A stretch of 64,000 nucleotides of DNA from Methylobacillus methanolivorans (GCF_044751345.1 NZ_JBIWXY010000003.1:124001-188000); one strand, 5' to 3'; shown: positions 26,261 to 35,628, counted from the stretch's first letter. Notes: generated by a model not told the origin, from the letters alone. Numbers and translations are program-made.

Positions 26261-27574
26261 TTGAAAACAGTGCAAATCGAAGAATTCAAGACGCGCAGAC
26301 AGGCGCTGATGCAGAAAATGGGCCATGGTGTGGCGGTGATTCCTACTGCGGCCGAGGCAGTGCGCAATCGTGATAGTCATTATCCCTATCGCTTTGACAG
26401 TTATTTTTATCACCTGACAGGGTTTGATGAGCCAGAGGCTGTAGTGGTGATTATCGCCGGGGATACTCCCAAGAGTATTCTCTTCTGCCGCGACAAGGAT
26501 ATGGAGCGTGAAATCTGGGATGGCTTCCGTCATGGTCCCGCAGGCGCACAGGAAGTGTTTGGCTTTGATGAAGCGTACAGCATCAGCGAGTTGGATCAGC
26601 GCATTGGCGACTTGCTGGCCAATCAGCCGCAACTATTCTTTGCATTAGGCGCGGATGCCGCCTGGGATCAACGGCTAGGCGGGTGGCTCAAGCACCTCGC
26701 CAGCCAGGCACGTAGCGGCATTGCCGCCCCAGCAGCCATTGTCGATGTGCGCCGCCTGCTGGACGAGATGCGCTTGATCAAGTCGCCTGCCGAGCTGGCA
26801 CTGATGCAAGAGGCAGCTGATATCACCGTGGATGCGCACAAGCGCGCCATGAGGATGACCAAGGCTGGCATGATGGAGTACGAAGTGGAGGCAGAGATTC
26901 TGCACGAGTTTTACCGTCGTGGTAGCCGTGCGCCAGCCTATACCTCCATCGTCGCGGGTGGTGGCAATGCTTGTGTGCTGCATTACATCACCAACCAGGA
27001 TCGCCTCAAGGAGGGTGATCTGTTGCTGATAGATGCTGGCTGTGAGTGGCAGGGCTATGCTGCTGACATTACCCGCACTTTCCCTGTCAGTGGCAAGTTC
27101 AGTGCGGTGCAAAAAGATGTTTATGAATTGGTATTGGCCGCCCAGGATGCCGCGATGGCACAAGTCAGGCCAGGCCAGCACTGGAATGCCCCGCATGAGG
27201 CAGCATTGCATGTGCTGGCACAAGGCTTGATCGATTTCGGGCTGTGTCAGGGTTCGCTGGATAGCGTGCTGGAATCAGGCGATTACCGTCGTTTCTACAT
27301 GCATCGCACTGGGCATTGGTTGGGCCTGGATGTGCATGATGCCGGGGAATACAAGCAGGCTGATGGTGCTTGGCGACCACTAGTGCCTGGCATGGTGCTG
27401 ACGGTAGAGCCGGGTTGCTATATCAGGCCTGCCGATAATGTGCCTGAGCATTTCTGGAATATCGGTATCCGTATTGAAGATAATGCCGTGGTGACCTCCG
27501 ATGGACATGAGATCACCACTGTAGCCGCACCAAAAACCGTACAGGAAATCGAGGATTGGATGGCTGCACGATGA
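26261..27574 (+). CDS. pepP: Xaa-Pro aminopeptidase PepP
   Basis: Dimanganese peptidase removing an N-terminal residue before proline. The N-terminal AMP_N domain (FKTRRQALMQKM, YRFDSYFYHLTGFDEPEA) is followed by the pita-bread domain with metal ligands in LLIDAGCEWQGYAADITR, the GHWLGLDVHDAG histidine, LTVEPGCYI and IGIRIEDNAVVT. It cannot start with ATG: a TAG stop sits right before the TTG at 26261, and the only other option is GTG at 26270. It overlaps ubiH by ATGA, the pepP-ubiH order seen in E. coli. Confidence 0.95.
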   Translation: MKTVQIEEFKTRRQALMQKMGHGVAVIPTAAEAVRNRDSHYPYRFDSYFYHLTGFDEPEAVVVIIAGDTPKSILFCRDKDMEREIWDGFRHGPAGAQEVFGFDEAYSISELDQRIGDLLANQPQLFFALGADAAWDQRLGGWLKHLASQARSGIAAPAAIVDVRRLLDEMRLIKSPAELALMQEAADITVDAHKRAMRMTKAGMMEYEVEAEILHEFYRRGSRAPAYTSIVAGGGNACVLHYITNQDRLKEGDLLLIDAGCEWQGYAADITRTFPVSGKFSAVQKDVYELVLAAQDAAMAQVRPGQHWNAPHEAALHVLAQGLIDFGLCQGSLDSVLESGDYRRFYMHRTGHWLGLDVHDAGEYKQADGAWRPLVPGMVLTVEPGCYIRPADNVPEHFWNIGIRIEDNAVVTSDGHEITTVAAPKTVQEIEDWMAAR

Positions 27575-28749
27575 GTCGTACCACTGAGCAAGATATGCTG
27601 ATTGTCGGCGGTGGCCCGGTGGGCGCTACCTTGGCGCTGGGGTTGCAACTCAAAGGCATCAATGCCACAGTGCTTGAGGCGCGTGCCCGTGGGGCAGCGC
27701 ATCAAGACCAGCGCGCCCTGGCATTATCGTATGGCAGTATCTTGATTCTGCAGCGCCTGGGATTATGGGATGAACTTCAACCCAAGGCGACGGCCATCAA
27801 TACCATTCATGTGTCACAACGCGGCAGCCTGGGGCGCAGCTTGCTCAAGGCCGAAGAGCATGGCCAGCCAGCCTTGGGCTACGTGCTGTCTTATGGTGAT
27901 CTTTCTGCGGCGCTAGATGCAGCCATCCAGCAATTTCCAGGCATCACGGTGCATTACGAGGCCGAAGCGCTGGCAATTGAGCCAGGCCATGACCTTGCGC
28001 AGGTGACGTATCAATACCAAGGGCAAACCTACACTAGCCAAGCCAAGATGGTCGCGTTGGCAGATGGTGGGCGTAGCCTGGGAGATATTCCAGGGTTAGA
28101 GCGTGAAACCAAGCACTATGGGCATGATGCCTTGGTGAGCAAGGTGTCGTGCGAATTGGCGCATGACAATATTGCCTATGAGCGTTTTACACCTGCTGGT
28201 CCGGTTGCCTTGCTTCCTAATGGCTCTCGTTATTTCTCGTTGGTCTGGACTGGCAAGGCGGAAGAAGTGCAAGCACTGCTGGCTCTAGATGATGCTGCTT
28301 TTCTCGAGGCTTTGCATACCCATTTTGGCGACCGTGTCGGACGATTCCTGACGGTTGGCAAGCGTCTTACATTTCCACTCAAGCTGTCTTATCTCAAGCC
28401 TGTCACGGCTCCGCATCTTGTTGTGATTGGTAACGCCGCGCAGACCATGCATCCGGTTGCAGGGCAGGGCTTTAATGTTGGTATGCGCGATGCCTGGGAG
28501 CTGGCGCAGTTGCTGGCCTCTACACCACTTCCCACATGGGGGCATGAGGCAATGATGCAGGCCTATCAGGCCAGCCGCAAAGCTGATACCCGTGGTGGCT
28601 TATTGTTTACTGACTTCCTGATCAATGTGTTTTCCAACGATATTGTCGGTTTGCGCAAAATTCGTTCACTGGGCTTGGGGCTGATGGATATGGTGCCATT
28701 TGCCAAACAGCACCTAGTGAGCAAAATGAGTTTTGGGCCCAAGGGATAA
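27571..28749 (+). CDS. ubiH: FAD-dependent ubiquinone biosynthesis hydroxylase, UbiH-like
   Basis: Flavoprotein monooxygenase of the UbiH/COQ6 family, hydroxylating the benzene ring of a ubiquinone precursor. The FAD-binding N-terminus is MLIVGGGPVGATLALGLQL and the second FAD motif is GNAAQTMHPVAGQGFNVGMR. The start at 27571 overlaps the pepP TGA; a longer frame from 27556 is less likely. UbiH assignment rests on the pepP-ubiH order and HPVAGQGFN; which ring position it hydroxylates cannot be told from sequence alone. Confidence 0.88.
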   Translation: MSRTTEQDMLIVGGGPVGATLALGLQLKGINATVLEARARGAAHQDQRALALSYGSILILQRLGLWDELQPKATAINTIHVSQRGSLGRSLLKAEEHGQPALGYVLSYGDLSAALDAAIQQFPGITVHYEAEALAIEPGHDLAQVTYQYQGQTYTSQAKMVALADGGRSLGDIPGLERETKHYGHDALVSKVSCELAHDNIAYERFTPAGPVALLPNGSRYFSLVWTGKAEEVQALLALDDAAFLEALHTHFGDRVGRFLTVGKRLTFPLKLSYLKPVTAPHLVVIGNAAQTMHPVAGQGFNVGMRDAWELAQLLASTPLPTWGHEAMMQAYQASRKADTRGGLLFTDFLINVFSNDIVGLRKIRSLGLGLMDMVPFAKQHLVSKMSFGPKG

Positions 28750-28755
28750 GCTGAC

Positions 28756-29928
28756 ATGACAAATTTGAAACATGAGTTTGACATCATGGTGCTCGGGGCC
28801 GGGCTGGTGGGCGTTGCTGCCGCTGTGGCGCTCAAATTGCAAGGTTACCGCGTGGCTGTGCTGGAGCGTGGACAGGTTGACGTTCAGCTCAGCGAGCAAT
28901 GGGATAGCCGGATTTATGCCCTCAGTCCAGGCAATGTTGCCTGGCTGACGGAATTAGGTGCTTGGCAGGCAATGGATGCCAGCTGTTATTGCGCAGTGGA
29001 GAGCATGCAGGTATGGGGGGATGAGGGCGCCAGCCTGGAGCTGGATGCCTATGCTGCCAATCTTGCCAACCTGAGTGTGATTGTCGAGGGTAACCGCCTT
29101 CAACAGGCGTTGTTATCGCGGCTTGATGCCCTGGATGTGCCCATCATTGAGAGCGTGAGCATTGATCATGTGACATGGGGTACTAGCGCTGTTGAATTGC
29201 AGGCAGCGAATGGCGAAAAATATGGCGCTGCATTGCTGGTGGGGGCGGATGGCGCGGCCTCTTGGGTACGTGGGCAAGCCGATATGACGGTGAAACGACA
29301 TGATTACGCCCAAATGGGCGTTGTGGCTAATTTTGCCTGTGAGCGCCCGCACTTGTCGCAAGCCTGCCAATGGTTCAGTGGTAATGATGTATTAGCCTGG
29401 CTGCCCTTGCCGCAACAACATATTTCCATGGTCTGGTCGGTGGACAATATCAACGCCCAGGCCTTGCTGGCGCTGGATGCGGAAGCTTTGGCAGAGAAAG
29501 TGGCAGCCGCCGGGAAGTATCGTCTTGGGCGATTGAGCGTGGTAACGCCAGCCCAGGCTTTTCCGCTGGCGATGCAAGAGAGTAGCAGTTTGATACGCCC
29601 AGGCTTGGCCTTGGTCGGGGATGCTGCGCACCAGGTGCATCCATTGGCTGGGCAAGGGGTTAATCTAGGGTTTCGTGATGTGCAGGCCTTGGCTGCGGCG
29701 CTTGCTGTGCCTCAGCCAAGACGACAGCCTGGTGACATGATGGTCTTGCGCCGCTATGAGCGGGCACGCAAGGCCGATATGATGTCCATGCGTTTATTGA
29801 CGCATGGCTTGAACAGTTTGTATGCGCATCCTGCGCCTTGGCTCAGGATGTTGCGCAATGGGGGTATGCAATGCCTAAATCGCATGCCGACGTTAAAAAA
29901 GCAATTGATACAGCAGGCCGTTATCTAA
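28756..29928 (+). CDS. FAD-dependent hydroxylase, UbiI/UbiF/VisC-like
   Basis: Second member of the same flavin hydroxylase family, 390 residues, 6 bases after the first. FAD motifs are IMVLGAGLVGVAAAVALKL at the N-terminus and GDAAHQVHPLAGQGVNLGFRD in the C-terminal half. It differs clearly from its neighbour, so it is an old duplication with a separate ring position. It may be UbiI, UbiF or the broad-specificity UbiM/UbiL types; the sequence by eye does not decide. Confidence 0.85.
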   Translation: MTNLKHEFDIMVLGAGLVGVAAAVALKLQGYRVAVLERGQVDVQLSEQWDSRIYALSPGNVAWLTELGAWQAMDASCYCAVESMQVWGDEGASLELDAYAANLANLSVIVEGNRLQQALLSRLDALDVPIIESVSIDHVTWGTSAVELQAANGEKYGAALLVGADGAASWVRGQADMTVKRHDYAQMGVVANFACERPHLSQACQWFSGNDVLAWLPLPQQHISMVWSVDNINAQALLALDAEALAEKVAAAGKYRLGRLSVVTPAQAFPLAMQESSSLIRPGLALVGDAAHQVHPLAGQGVNLGFRDVQALAAALAVPQPRRQPGDMMVLRRYERARKADMMSMRLLTHGLNSLYAHPAPWLRMLRNGGMQCLNRMPTLKKQLIQQAVI

Positions 29929-29959
29929 AGCTTTGAATTACAGCGAAAGAATTTAACTT

Positions 29960-30682
29960 ATGTCTAAGAAGTGGATTGCAATATTGGCGGCTTCGTTGTT
30001 TGCGGCGCATGCCTGGGCCGATGAAGCCAGCCTGAAGAAAACCATAGAAGCCACTTACCCCAAGGTTAAAGTGGATAGCGTGGTGAAGACGCCTTATGCA
30101 GGCCTGTATGAAGTGTTCCTCGATGGGCAGATTATCTACACAGATGAAAAATTCAGCTTCCTCATTGCCGAAGGTCGACTGGTAGAGCCCAAGACCAAGC
30201 GTGATATTACTGGCGAGCGCATGGACGAGTTGACCAAGGTGGATTTTGCCGCCTTGCCGCTTGACCAGGCCGTCAAGGTGGTCAAGGGTAATGGTAGCCG
30301 CAAGCTGGTGGTGTTCTCCGACCCGGATTGCCCTTACTGCAAGCGTCTGGAGCAAAAAGAGCTGAGCAATATCACGGATGTGACCATCTACACATTCCTG
30401 TTCCCGCTGGAGCAATTGCACCCTGATGCTGCCAACAAGTCGCGTGCGATCTGGTGTGCACCTGATCGTGCCAAGGCATGGAATGACTGGATATTGAATG
30501 GTCAATTACCTAAGGCGCAAGGCACTTGCGATACGCCGATTGAAAAGCTGGCTGAGCTGGGCCGCAAGATCAATGTGACCAGCACACCCACCCTGATTTT
30601 CGCTGATGGCAAGCGCATGCTAGGCGCATATCCGGCCAAGGATATTGAGAAGGCTATGACGGCGGCGGCAAGTAAAAAGTAA
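29960..30682 (+). CDS. dsbC: Thiol:disulfide isomerase DsbC
   Basis: Periplasmic disulfide isomerase correcting wrong disulfides. A signal peptide (ILAASLFAAHAWAD) is followed by the N-terminal dimerisation domain and a thioredoxin domain with the active site CPYC in FSDPDCPYCKRLEQ and the cis-Pro loop in TSTPTLIFADG. The additional cysteine pair (WCAPDR and GTCDTP) is typical of DsbC. The product is 240 residues, of usual length. It may be at the end of the pepP-ubiH operon, 31 bases downstream. Confidence 0.94.
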   Translation: MSKKWIAILAASLFAAHAWADEASLKKTIEATYPKVKVDSVVKTPYAGLYEVFLDGQIIYTDEKFSFLIAEGRLVEPKTKRDITGERMDELTKVDFAALPLDQAVKVVKGNGSRKLVVFSDPDCPYCKRLEQKELSNITDVTIYTFLFPLEQLHPDAANKSRAIWCAPDRAKAWNDWILNGQLPKAQGTCDTPIEKLAELGRKINVTSTPTLIFADGKRMLGAYPAKDIEKAMTAAASKK

Positions 30683-30734
30683 AAGGCTGTGTCGTGCTTG
30701 ATTCAAGCATTGGTAACGCATTGAAATGCGTAAA

Positions 30735-30765
30735 CAAAAAAGGGAGCATTCTGCTCCCTTTTTGT
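30735..30765. terminator. Bidirectional terminator between dsbC and pilC
   Basis: A-run, arms AAAGGGAGCA / TGCTCCCTTT around a short loop, then a T-run, between convergent genes. Confidence 0.87.
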
Positions 30766-30778
30766 TGAGCGCTGTGGC

Positions 30779-31987
30779 CTACACTACTTGGCCCATCTTG
30801 AATATCGGTAGGTACATGGCAATCACCAGGCCGCCGATCAGCGTACCGAGCACTACCATGATAATCGGTTCCATCAGGCTCGATAGCGCCTCCACGGCAT
30901 CATCGACTTCGCCTTCATAAAAATCTGCAACCTTGCCCAGCATGGAATCCAGTGCGCCAGATTCTTCACCAATCGCCACCATTTGCAACACCATGTTAGG
31001 GAATACCTCGGTATTTTGCATAGCAACAGTCAAGCTGGCTCCTGTGCTGATTTCGCTTTGCACCTTCTTGGTGGCATCGTAGTAGACGCGGTTACCAGAG
31101 GCGCCCGCTACCGAGTCTAGTGCCTCGACCAGTGGCACACCTGCTGCAAACATGGTAGAAAGTGTACGGGAGAAGCGGGCAATAGTGGCTTTACGGATCA
31201 CTTCGCCAAAAACGGGCATCTTGAGCAAAAGCCTATCCATACTGGCCTGCATTTTTTCCGAGCGCTTCCAGGTATAAAAGAAGAACCAGAGAGCGCCGCC
31301 AATCGAGCCAAAGATTGCCCACCAGTAATCGACAAAAAAGTCGGACATTGCCATGACCATGACGGTGGGGGCGGGTAAATCAGCGCCAAAGCTGCTGAAT
31401 AGCTCCTTGAATGCGGGAATCACGAAAATCATGATGACCGCAGTAATCACGAATGCCACGACAAGAATGGAAATGGGGTAAAACAAGGCGGACTTGATTT
31501 TGCCTTTGATGGCGAGGATTTTTTCCTTATAGGTAGCCAGACGGTCCAGCAAGGAATCCAGAATACCAGCTTGTTCACCCGCCCCGACTAGGTTGCAGAA
31601 CAGGTTGTCAAAATACAGGGGATATTTGCGAAAAGCTTGGCTCAGGCTGCTGCCAGTCTCTACATCAGCCTTAATGTCTCCCAGCAATTTGCTGACGGCT
31701 GGGTTGCTGTGGCCTTTGCCCACGATGTCAAAAGCCTGCAGTAAAGGCACCCCCGCCTTCATCATGGTGGCGAGCTGGCGCGTGAAGAGGGTCACATCCT
31801 TGTCCGAGATCTTGCCGCCAGTCTTGAAGCGTTGTTTGCTGACCTTGACGACATTGACACCCTGGCGGCGCAGGGTTGCCTTGACGAATGCCTCTCCGCT
31901 GGCTTTCATCTCCCCTTTGACGCGTTTGCCTTTTTTATCCGTACCCTCCCAGGCGTACGTGACTTCCTTGGTTTCTTTGGCAGCCAT
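30779..31987 (-). CDS. pilC: Type IV pilus inner-membrane platform protein PilC
   Basis: Polytopic platform on which the assembly ATPase acts. The product of 402 residues has two T2SSF repeats: residues about 70-195 (LFTRQLATMMKAGVPLLQAF) and about 270-395 (RFSRTLSTMFAAGVPLVEAL). There are three hydrophobic segments (SILVVAFVITAVIMIFVIP; WWAIFGSIGGALWFFFY; IIMVVLGTLIGGLVIAMYLP). It lies 16 bases after pilB on the same strand. The prepilin peptidase pilD, often next, is absent; dsbC converges instead. Confidence 0.94.
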   Translation of the reverse strand: MAAKETKEVTYAWEGTDKKGKRVKGEMKASGEAFVKATLRRQGVNVVKVSKQRFKTGGKISDKDVTLFTRQLATMMKAGVPLLQAFDIVGKGHSNPAVSKLLGDIKADVETGSSLSQAFRKYPLYFDNLFCNLVGAGEQAGILDSLLDRLATYKEKILAIKGKIKSALFYPISILVVAFVITAVIMIFVIPAFKELFSSFGADLPAPTVMVMAMSDFFVDYWWAIFGSIGGALWFFFYTWKRSEKMQASMDRLLLKMPVFGEVIRKATIARFSRTLSTMFAAGVPLVEALDSVAGASGNRVYYDATKKVQSEISTGASLTVAMQNTEVFPNMVLQMVAIGEESGALDSMLGKVADFYEGEVDDAVEALSSLMEPIIMVVLGTLIGGLVIAMYLPIFKMGQVV

Positions 31988-32003
31988 GGCTTCCTATTGT
32001 GTG

Positions 32004-33716
32004 TTATTCGTTGGTGACAGCTTCAATTTCTTCCAGCGAAGTTAGCCCCTGCTTGACCTTGATGAGGCCTGATTGCCGCAAGTCGCGGACACCCTCTCGC
32101 TGGGCTTGATCTGCAATGTCGTGCGATGTGCCATTTTTCATGATGATGCGGCTCATTTCATCGGAAACTGGCATGACCTGATAAATCCCCACTCGTCCTT
32201 TATAGCCTTGGTTGCAGTGGTCGCAGCCATCTGCATTAGCGGCATAAAGTTGCCAGCTACCATCTAAATCTGCTTCCTTGAAGCCAATGGCAAGCAAGGC
32301 TTCTTGCGGAATGTCTGTAGGTACTCGGCAATGCGGACACAACTTGCGCGCCAGACGTTGTGCTGTTATTAACGACACGGCAGAGGCAATATTGAAGGGC
32401 GCTACCCCCATATTGACCAGTCGGGTCAAGGTCGATGGTGCATCATTGGTATGCAGGGTGGAAAGCACCATGTGCCCGGTGGAGGCGGCCTTGATCGCCA
32501 TGTCGGCGGTTTCCAGGTCGCGGATTTCCCCGATCATGATGATGTCAGGGTCTTGGCGCAGAAAGGACTTCAACGCGGCGGCAAAGGTGAGTCCCTGCTT
32601 GTCATTGACATTGACTTGGTTAATGCCTGCCAAGGGTATTTCTGCTGGATCTTCCGCGGTGGAAATGTTCACGCCAGGTTCGTTGAGGATATTGAGGCAG
32701 GTATACAGCGAAACGGTCTTACCAGATCCTGTGGGTCCCGTGACGAGCACTAGACCGTAAGGTCGTGTGACGGCATGTAGCAATGCTTTCTTCTGGTCAG
32801 GGTCATAGCCGAGCGCATCAATGCCGAGCTTGGCGCTGCTGGGGTCAAGGATACGCATAACGATCTTTTCGCCATTGATCAATGGCAGTGTGCTCACACG
32901 GAAATCGATAGTGCGTGTTTTTGAGAGCACCAACTTCATGCGGCCATCCTGCGGCACGCGTTTTTCCGAGATGTCGAGGTTGGAAATCACCTTGATACGT
33001 GAGGCCAGCTTGTCCTTGATCGCGAGCGGTGGCTGGGCGATCTCGCGCAATATGCCATCGACCCGGTAGCGAATACGATAAAATTTTTCATAAGGCTCGA
33101 AGTGCAAATCAGACGCGCCCATGTTGATCGCATCCATCAGAATCTTCTGGATGTATTTGACGATAGGAGCATCGTCGATTTCTACCGTGGGTTCCGGTTC
33201 GCTGTCTTTATCTTCCGCCTCCAGGCCGAAGTCATCCTCGCTGACCAGCGACTCCATAGTGGTATCGCTGGCCTCTACCAGCTTGTCTATCCATTTGCCC
33301 AGCTTGTCGTCCTCGACAATGATGGGCATCAATGTTTTGCCAGTCTGGAACTGCAATTCATCCAGCATGTGCAGATTGGTCGGGTCGGATAAAGCCACAA
33401 ACATGTTATTGCCACGATGGTAAAGCGTGATCGCGCGATAACTTTGCATGAGTTGCGGGCTGATGCCCTTGCTGGGCATGAACTCCGGATTCAGCGTGCT
33501 AAGGTCAAACAATGGATAACCGAAGGCTTGGGAGCAGGCTTGGGCAATTTGCAAGGCTGTGAACCGGCGGGATTGCAACAACTGGCTGATGAGTGAGATT
33601 TGCTTCTTGTTGGCTGAGGTCTGGATGCTGATTGCTTCATCCTCGTCCAGCAGTTGTTGATGAATCAATATCCGGGCCAGTCCGCCCAGTTTATTCGGTG
33701 AAGTGACAGCAGCCAT
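32004..33716 (-). CDS. pilB: Type IV pilus assembly ATPase PilB
   Basis: Hexameric extension motor of type IV pili. An N-terminal MshEN-like domain (about 1-150) precedes the ATPase core with Walker A VTGPTGSGKT, the Asp box (EDPAEIPLAGINQ), Walker B PDIIMIGEIRD and the His box. The zinc tetracysteine is CPHC ... CDHC. At 570 residues it is standard. It starts ATGGCTGCTG, right before a ~300-base control region shared with csp. A second, unlinked PilB-like ATPase is at 54776-56560. Confidence 0.94.
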   Translation of the reverse strand: MAAVTSPNKLGGLARILIHQQLLDEDEAISIQTSANKKQISLISQLLQSRRFTALQIAQACSQAFGYPLFDLSTLNPEFMPSKGISPQLMQSYRAITLYHRGNNMFVALSDPTNLHMLDELQFQTGKTLMPIIVEDDKLGKWIDKLVEASDTTMESLVSEDDFGLEAEDKDSEPEPTVEIDDAPIVKYIQKILMDAINMGASDLHFEPYEKFYRIRYRVDGILREIAQPPLAIKDKLASRIKVISNLDISEKRVPQDGRMKLVLSKTRTIDFRVSTLPLINGEKIVMRILDPSSAKLGIDALGYDPDQKKALLHAVTRPYGLVLVTGPTGSGKTVSLYTCLNILNEPGVNISTAEDPAEIPLAGINQVNVNDKQGLTFAAALKSFLRQDPDIIMIGEIRDLETADMAIKAASTGHMVLSTLHTNDAPSTLTRLVNMGVAPFNIASAVSLITAQRLARKLCPHCRVPTDIPQEALLAIGFKEADLDGSWQLYAANADGCDHCNQGYKGRVGIYQVMPVSDEMSRIIMKNGTSHDIADQAQREGVRDLRQSGLIKVKQGLTSLEEIEAVTNE

Positions 33717-33840
33717 TGATCTTCAAGCCAGCCTTTTCCATAGTTTACGCAGTGTCTCCGGCGATGATGCATGCTGGGGTTTTTTTTGTAAAGCGCCCAG
33801 GAATTTTATACTGCGTTAATCAATGTAAAGACATCATTAT

Positions 33841-33859
33841 GATAAAAATAACAATTATC
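33841..33859. promoter_or_regulatory. Fur-box-like dyad between pilB and csp
   Basis: GATAAAAATAACAATTATC matches 15 of 19 positions of the classical Fur box and is flanked so that ATGATAA and TTATCAT form a symmetrical pair (33839-33861). It is about 125 bases upstream of pilB and 13 bases before a candidate csp -35. The surrounding DNA is AT-rich, so a chance match is possible. Confidence 0.4.
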
Positions 33860-33871
33860 ATCTAAAAGCGC

Positions 33872-33900
33872 TTGACTTATTTGAATAACCCACGTAAAAA
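33872..33900 (+). promoter_or_regulatory. Candidate promoter of the cold-shock gene
   Basis: TTGACT at 33872-33877, a 17-base spacer, then a weak -10 TAAAAA. It would give a 5' leader of about 107 bases containing a small GGGG/CCCC hairpin near 33974-33990; a long leader is typical of cold-shock genes. Confidence 0.4.
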
Positions 33901-34014
33901 CGCAAAAGGCGTTTGGAATTCGAGTGCATTGTAGCCGGCAACTACCGACTTTAATTCTTGAAGTACAAACTTTTGGGGTCGCCTCCCCTTAGATATATGC
34001 AAGGAAGTATTGAA

Positions 34015-34218
34015 ATGGCAACAGGTACCGTAAAGTGGTTTAATGATTCCAAAGGTTTTGGTTTCATTACCCCGGACGATGGTGGCGACGATTTGTTCGC
34101 TCACTTCTCCGCAATTGTAGAAGCTGGCTACAAGAGTCTGAAGGAAGGTCAACGCGTATCATTTGATGTTACCGAAGGCCCTAAGGGCAAGCAGGCTTCT
34201 AATATTCAGAAGGCCTAA
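34015..34218 (+). CDS. Cold-shock protein (CspA family)
   Basis: Single cold-shock domain RNA/DNA-binding chaperone of 67 residues. RNP1 is KGFGFI and RNP2 is DLFAHF (commonly DVFVHF), with GTVKWFNDSKGFGFITPDDG at the start and KEGQRVSFDV in the middle. The start at 34015 follows AAGGAAG; an in-frame ATG at 33958 would add a non-family extension. Monocistronic, with its own terminator. Confidence 0.95.
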   Translation: MATGTVKWFNDSKGFGFITPDDGGDDLFAHFSAIVEAGYKSLKEGQRVSFDVTEGPKGKQASNIQKA

Positions 34219-34251
34219 GCTTGGCTCACTGATGACTGTATAGTCTTCAAA

Positions 34252-34285
34252 AATAAAAAAGGCCGGAGAAATCCGGCCTTTTTTA
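34252..34285. terminator. Bidirectional terminator between csp and icd
   Basis: A-run, arms AAAGGCCGGA / TCCGGCCTTT around a short loop, then a T-run. Serves convergent csp and icd. Confidence 0.88.
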
Positions 34286-34331
34286 TTTGTCTGGCCCACT
34301 GCCTATCGATGAATAGCAATGGGCGAGAGTA

Positions 34332-35570
34332 TTACATGTGCTTGACGATCTCGGCACCAAACTCGGCGCTACCTATCTGGGTTGCACCTTCCATTTGTGA
34401 GGAGAAGTCATGGGTGACACGTTTTGCCTGGATTGCCTTGGCAACACCGGTCAGTACTAGATCCGCGGCTTCAGTCCATCCCAAGTGACGCAACATCATT
34501 TCTGCAGACAAGATCAATGAGCTCGGGTTGGCGATATCCTTACCTGCAATTTTGGGTGCCGTGCCGTGCGTAGCTTCAAACATAGCGACGGTGTCGGAAA
34601 TATTTGCGCCAGGGGCAATACCAATGCCGCCAACTTGTGCTGCAAGCGCATCTGAAATGTAGTCGCCATTCAGGTTCAGCGTGGCAACAACATCGTAATC
34701 AGCTGGGTGTAGCAAGATTTCCTGCAAGAACGCATCAGCGATGCAATCTTTGATAATGATGCCGTTAGGCAATTTGCACCAGGGTCCGCCGTCAATCTCA
34801 ACGGCACCGAATTCTTCCTTGGCGACCTCATAGCCCCAGTTCTTGAAACCACCCTCAGTGAATTTCATGATGTTGCCCTTGTGGGCAATGGTCACTGATT
34901 TGCGGTTGTTGTCGATCGCATATTGAATGGCCTTGCGCACCAGGCGCTTGCTACCATCAACAGAGACAGGCTTGATGCCAATCGCTGAGGCTTCGGGGAA
35001 GCGGATCTTCTTGCGCACGCCCATATCGCTAAGGAAGTCGATGACTTTTTTGACTTCGTCTGTGCCAGCCGCCCATTCGATACCTGCATAAATGTCTTCG
35101 GTGTTCTCGCGGAAAATCACCATGTCGGTTTTTTCCGGGTGCTTGACTGGGCTTGGTACGCCTTGGAAGTACTGGATGGGGCGCAAGCAGACATACAGGT
35201 CAAGTTCTTGGCGCAGCGTTACATTGAGCGAGCGGATGCCGCCACCAACAGGAGTGGTCAATGGGCCTTTGATAGAGATGACGTAATCCTTGACGGCCTT
35301 GAGTGTTTCATCAGGCAGCCAAGTATTGTCGCCATAAGTGTTGACGGCTTTTTCGCCTGCGTAAACTTCCATCCAGGCAATCGCACGCTTGCCGCCATAA
35401 GCCTTGGCCACGGCGCTATCCACGACATGGCGCATCGGTGGAGTGATATCGACACCGATACCATCGCCTTCGATAAATGGGATAATCGGGTGATCGGGAA
35501 CATTGAGCGTGTTATCAGCGTTAATGCTGATTTTCTCGCCAGTGGCTGGTACTTTGATTTTTGTAGACAT
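34332..35570 (-). CDS. icd: Isocitrate dehydrogenase (NADP+)
   Basis: Oxidatively decarboxylates isocitrate to 2-oxoglutarate. The E. coli-type enzyme is recognised by GGGIRSLNVTLRQELDLY (substrate serine, the phosphorylation site in E. coli), FRENTEDIYAGIEW, and AHKGNIMKFTEG. The C-terminal cofactor segment FEATHGTAPKIAGKDIANP is of the usual type; NADP use is inferred from overall similarity. The 412 residues fit. In methylotrophs with an incomplete citric acid cycle this step mainly supplies 2-oxoglutarate for biosynthesis. Confidence 0.94.
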   Translation of the reverse strand: MSTKIKVPATGEKISINADNTLNVPDHPIIPFIEGDGIGVDITPPMRHVVDSAVAKAYGGKRAIAWMEVYAGEKAVNTYGDNTWLPDETLKAVKDYVISIKGPLTTPVGGGIRSLNVTLRQELDLYVCLRPIQYFQGVPSPVKHPEKTDMVIFRENTEDIYAGIEWAAGTDEVKKVIDFLSDMGVRKKIRFPEASAIGIKPVSVDGSKRLVRKAIQYAIDNNRKSVTIAHKGNIMKFTEGGFKNWGYEVAKEEFGAVEIDGGPWCKLPNGIIIKDCIADAFLQEILLHPADYDVVATLNLNGDYISDALAAQVGGIGIAPGANISDTVAMFEATHGTAPKIAGKDIANPSSLILSAEMMLRHLGWTEAADLVLTGVAKAIQAKRVTHDFSSQMEGATQIGSAEFGAEIVKHM

Positions 35571-35628
35571 TCAGAACTATCCTATTCAAACGCTAGAAAG
35601 ACGGGCGTCATCATTCCATGAGACCAAG

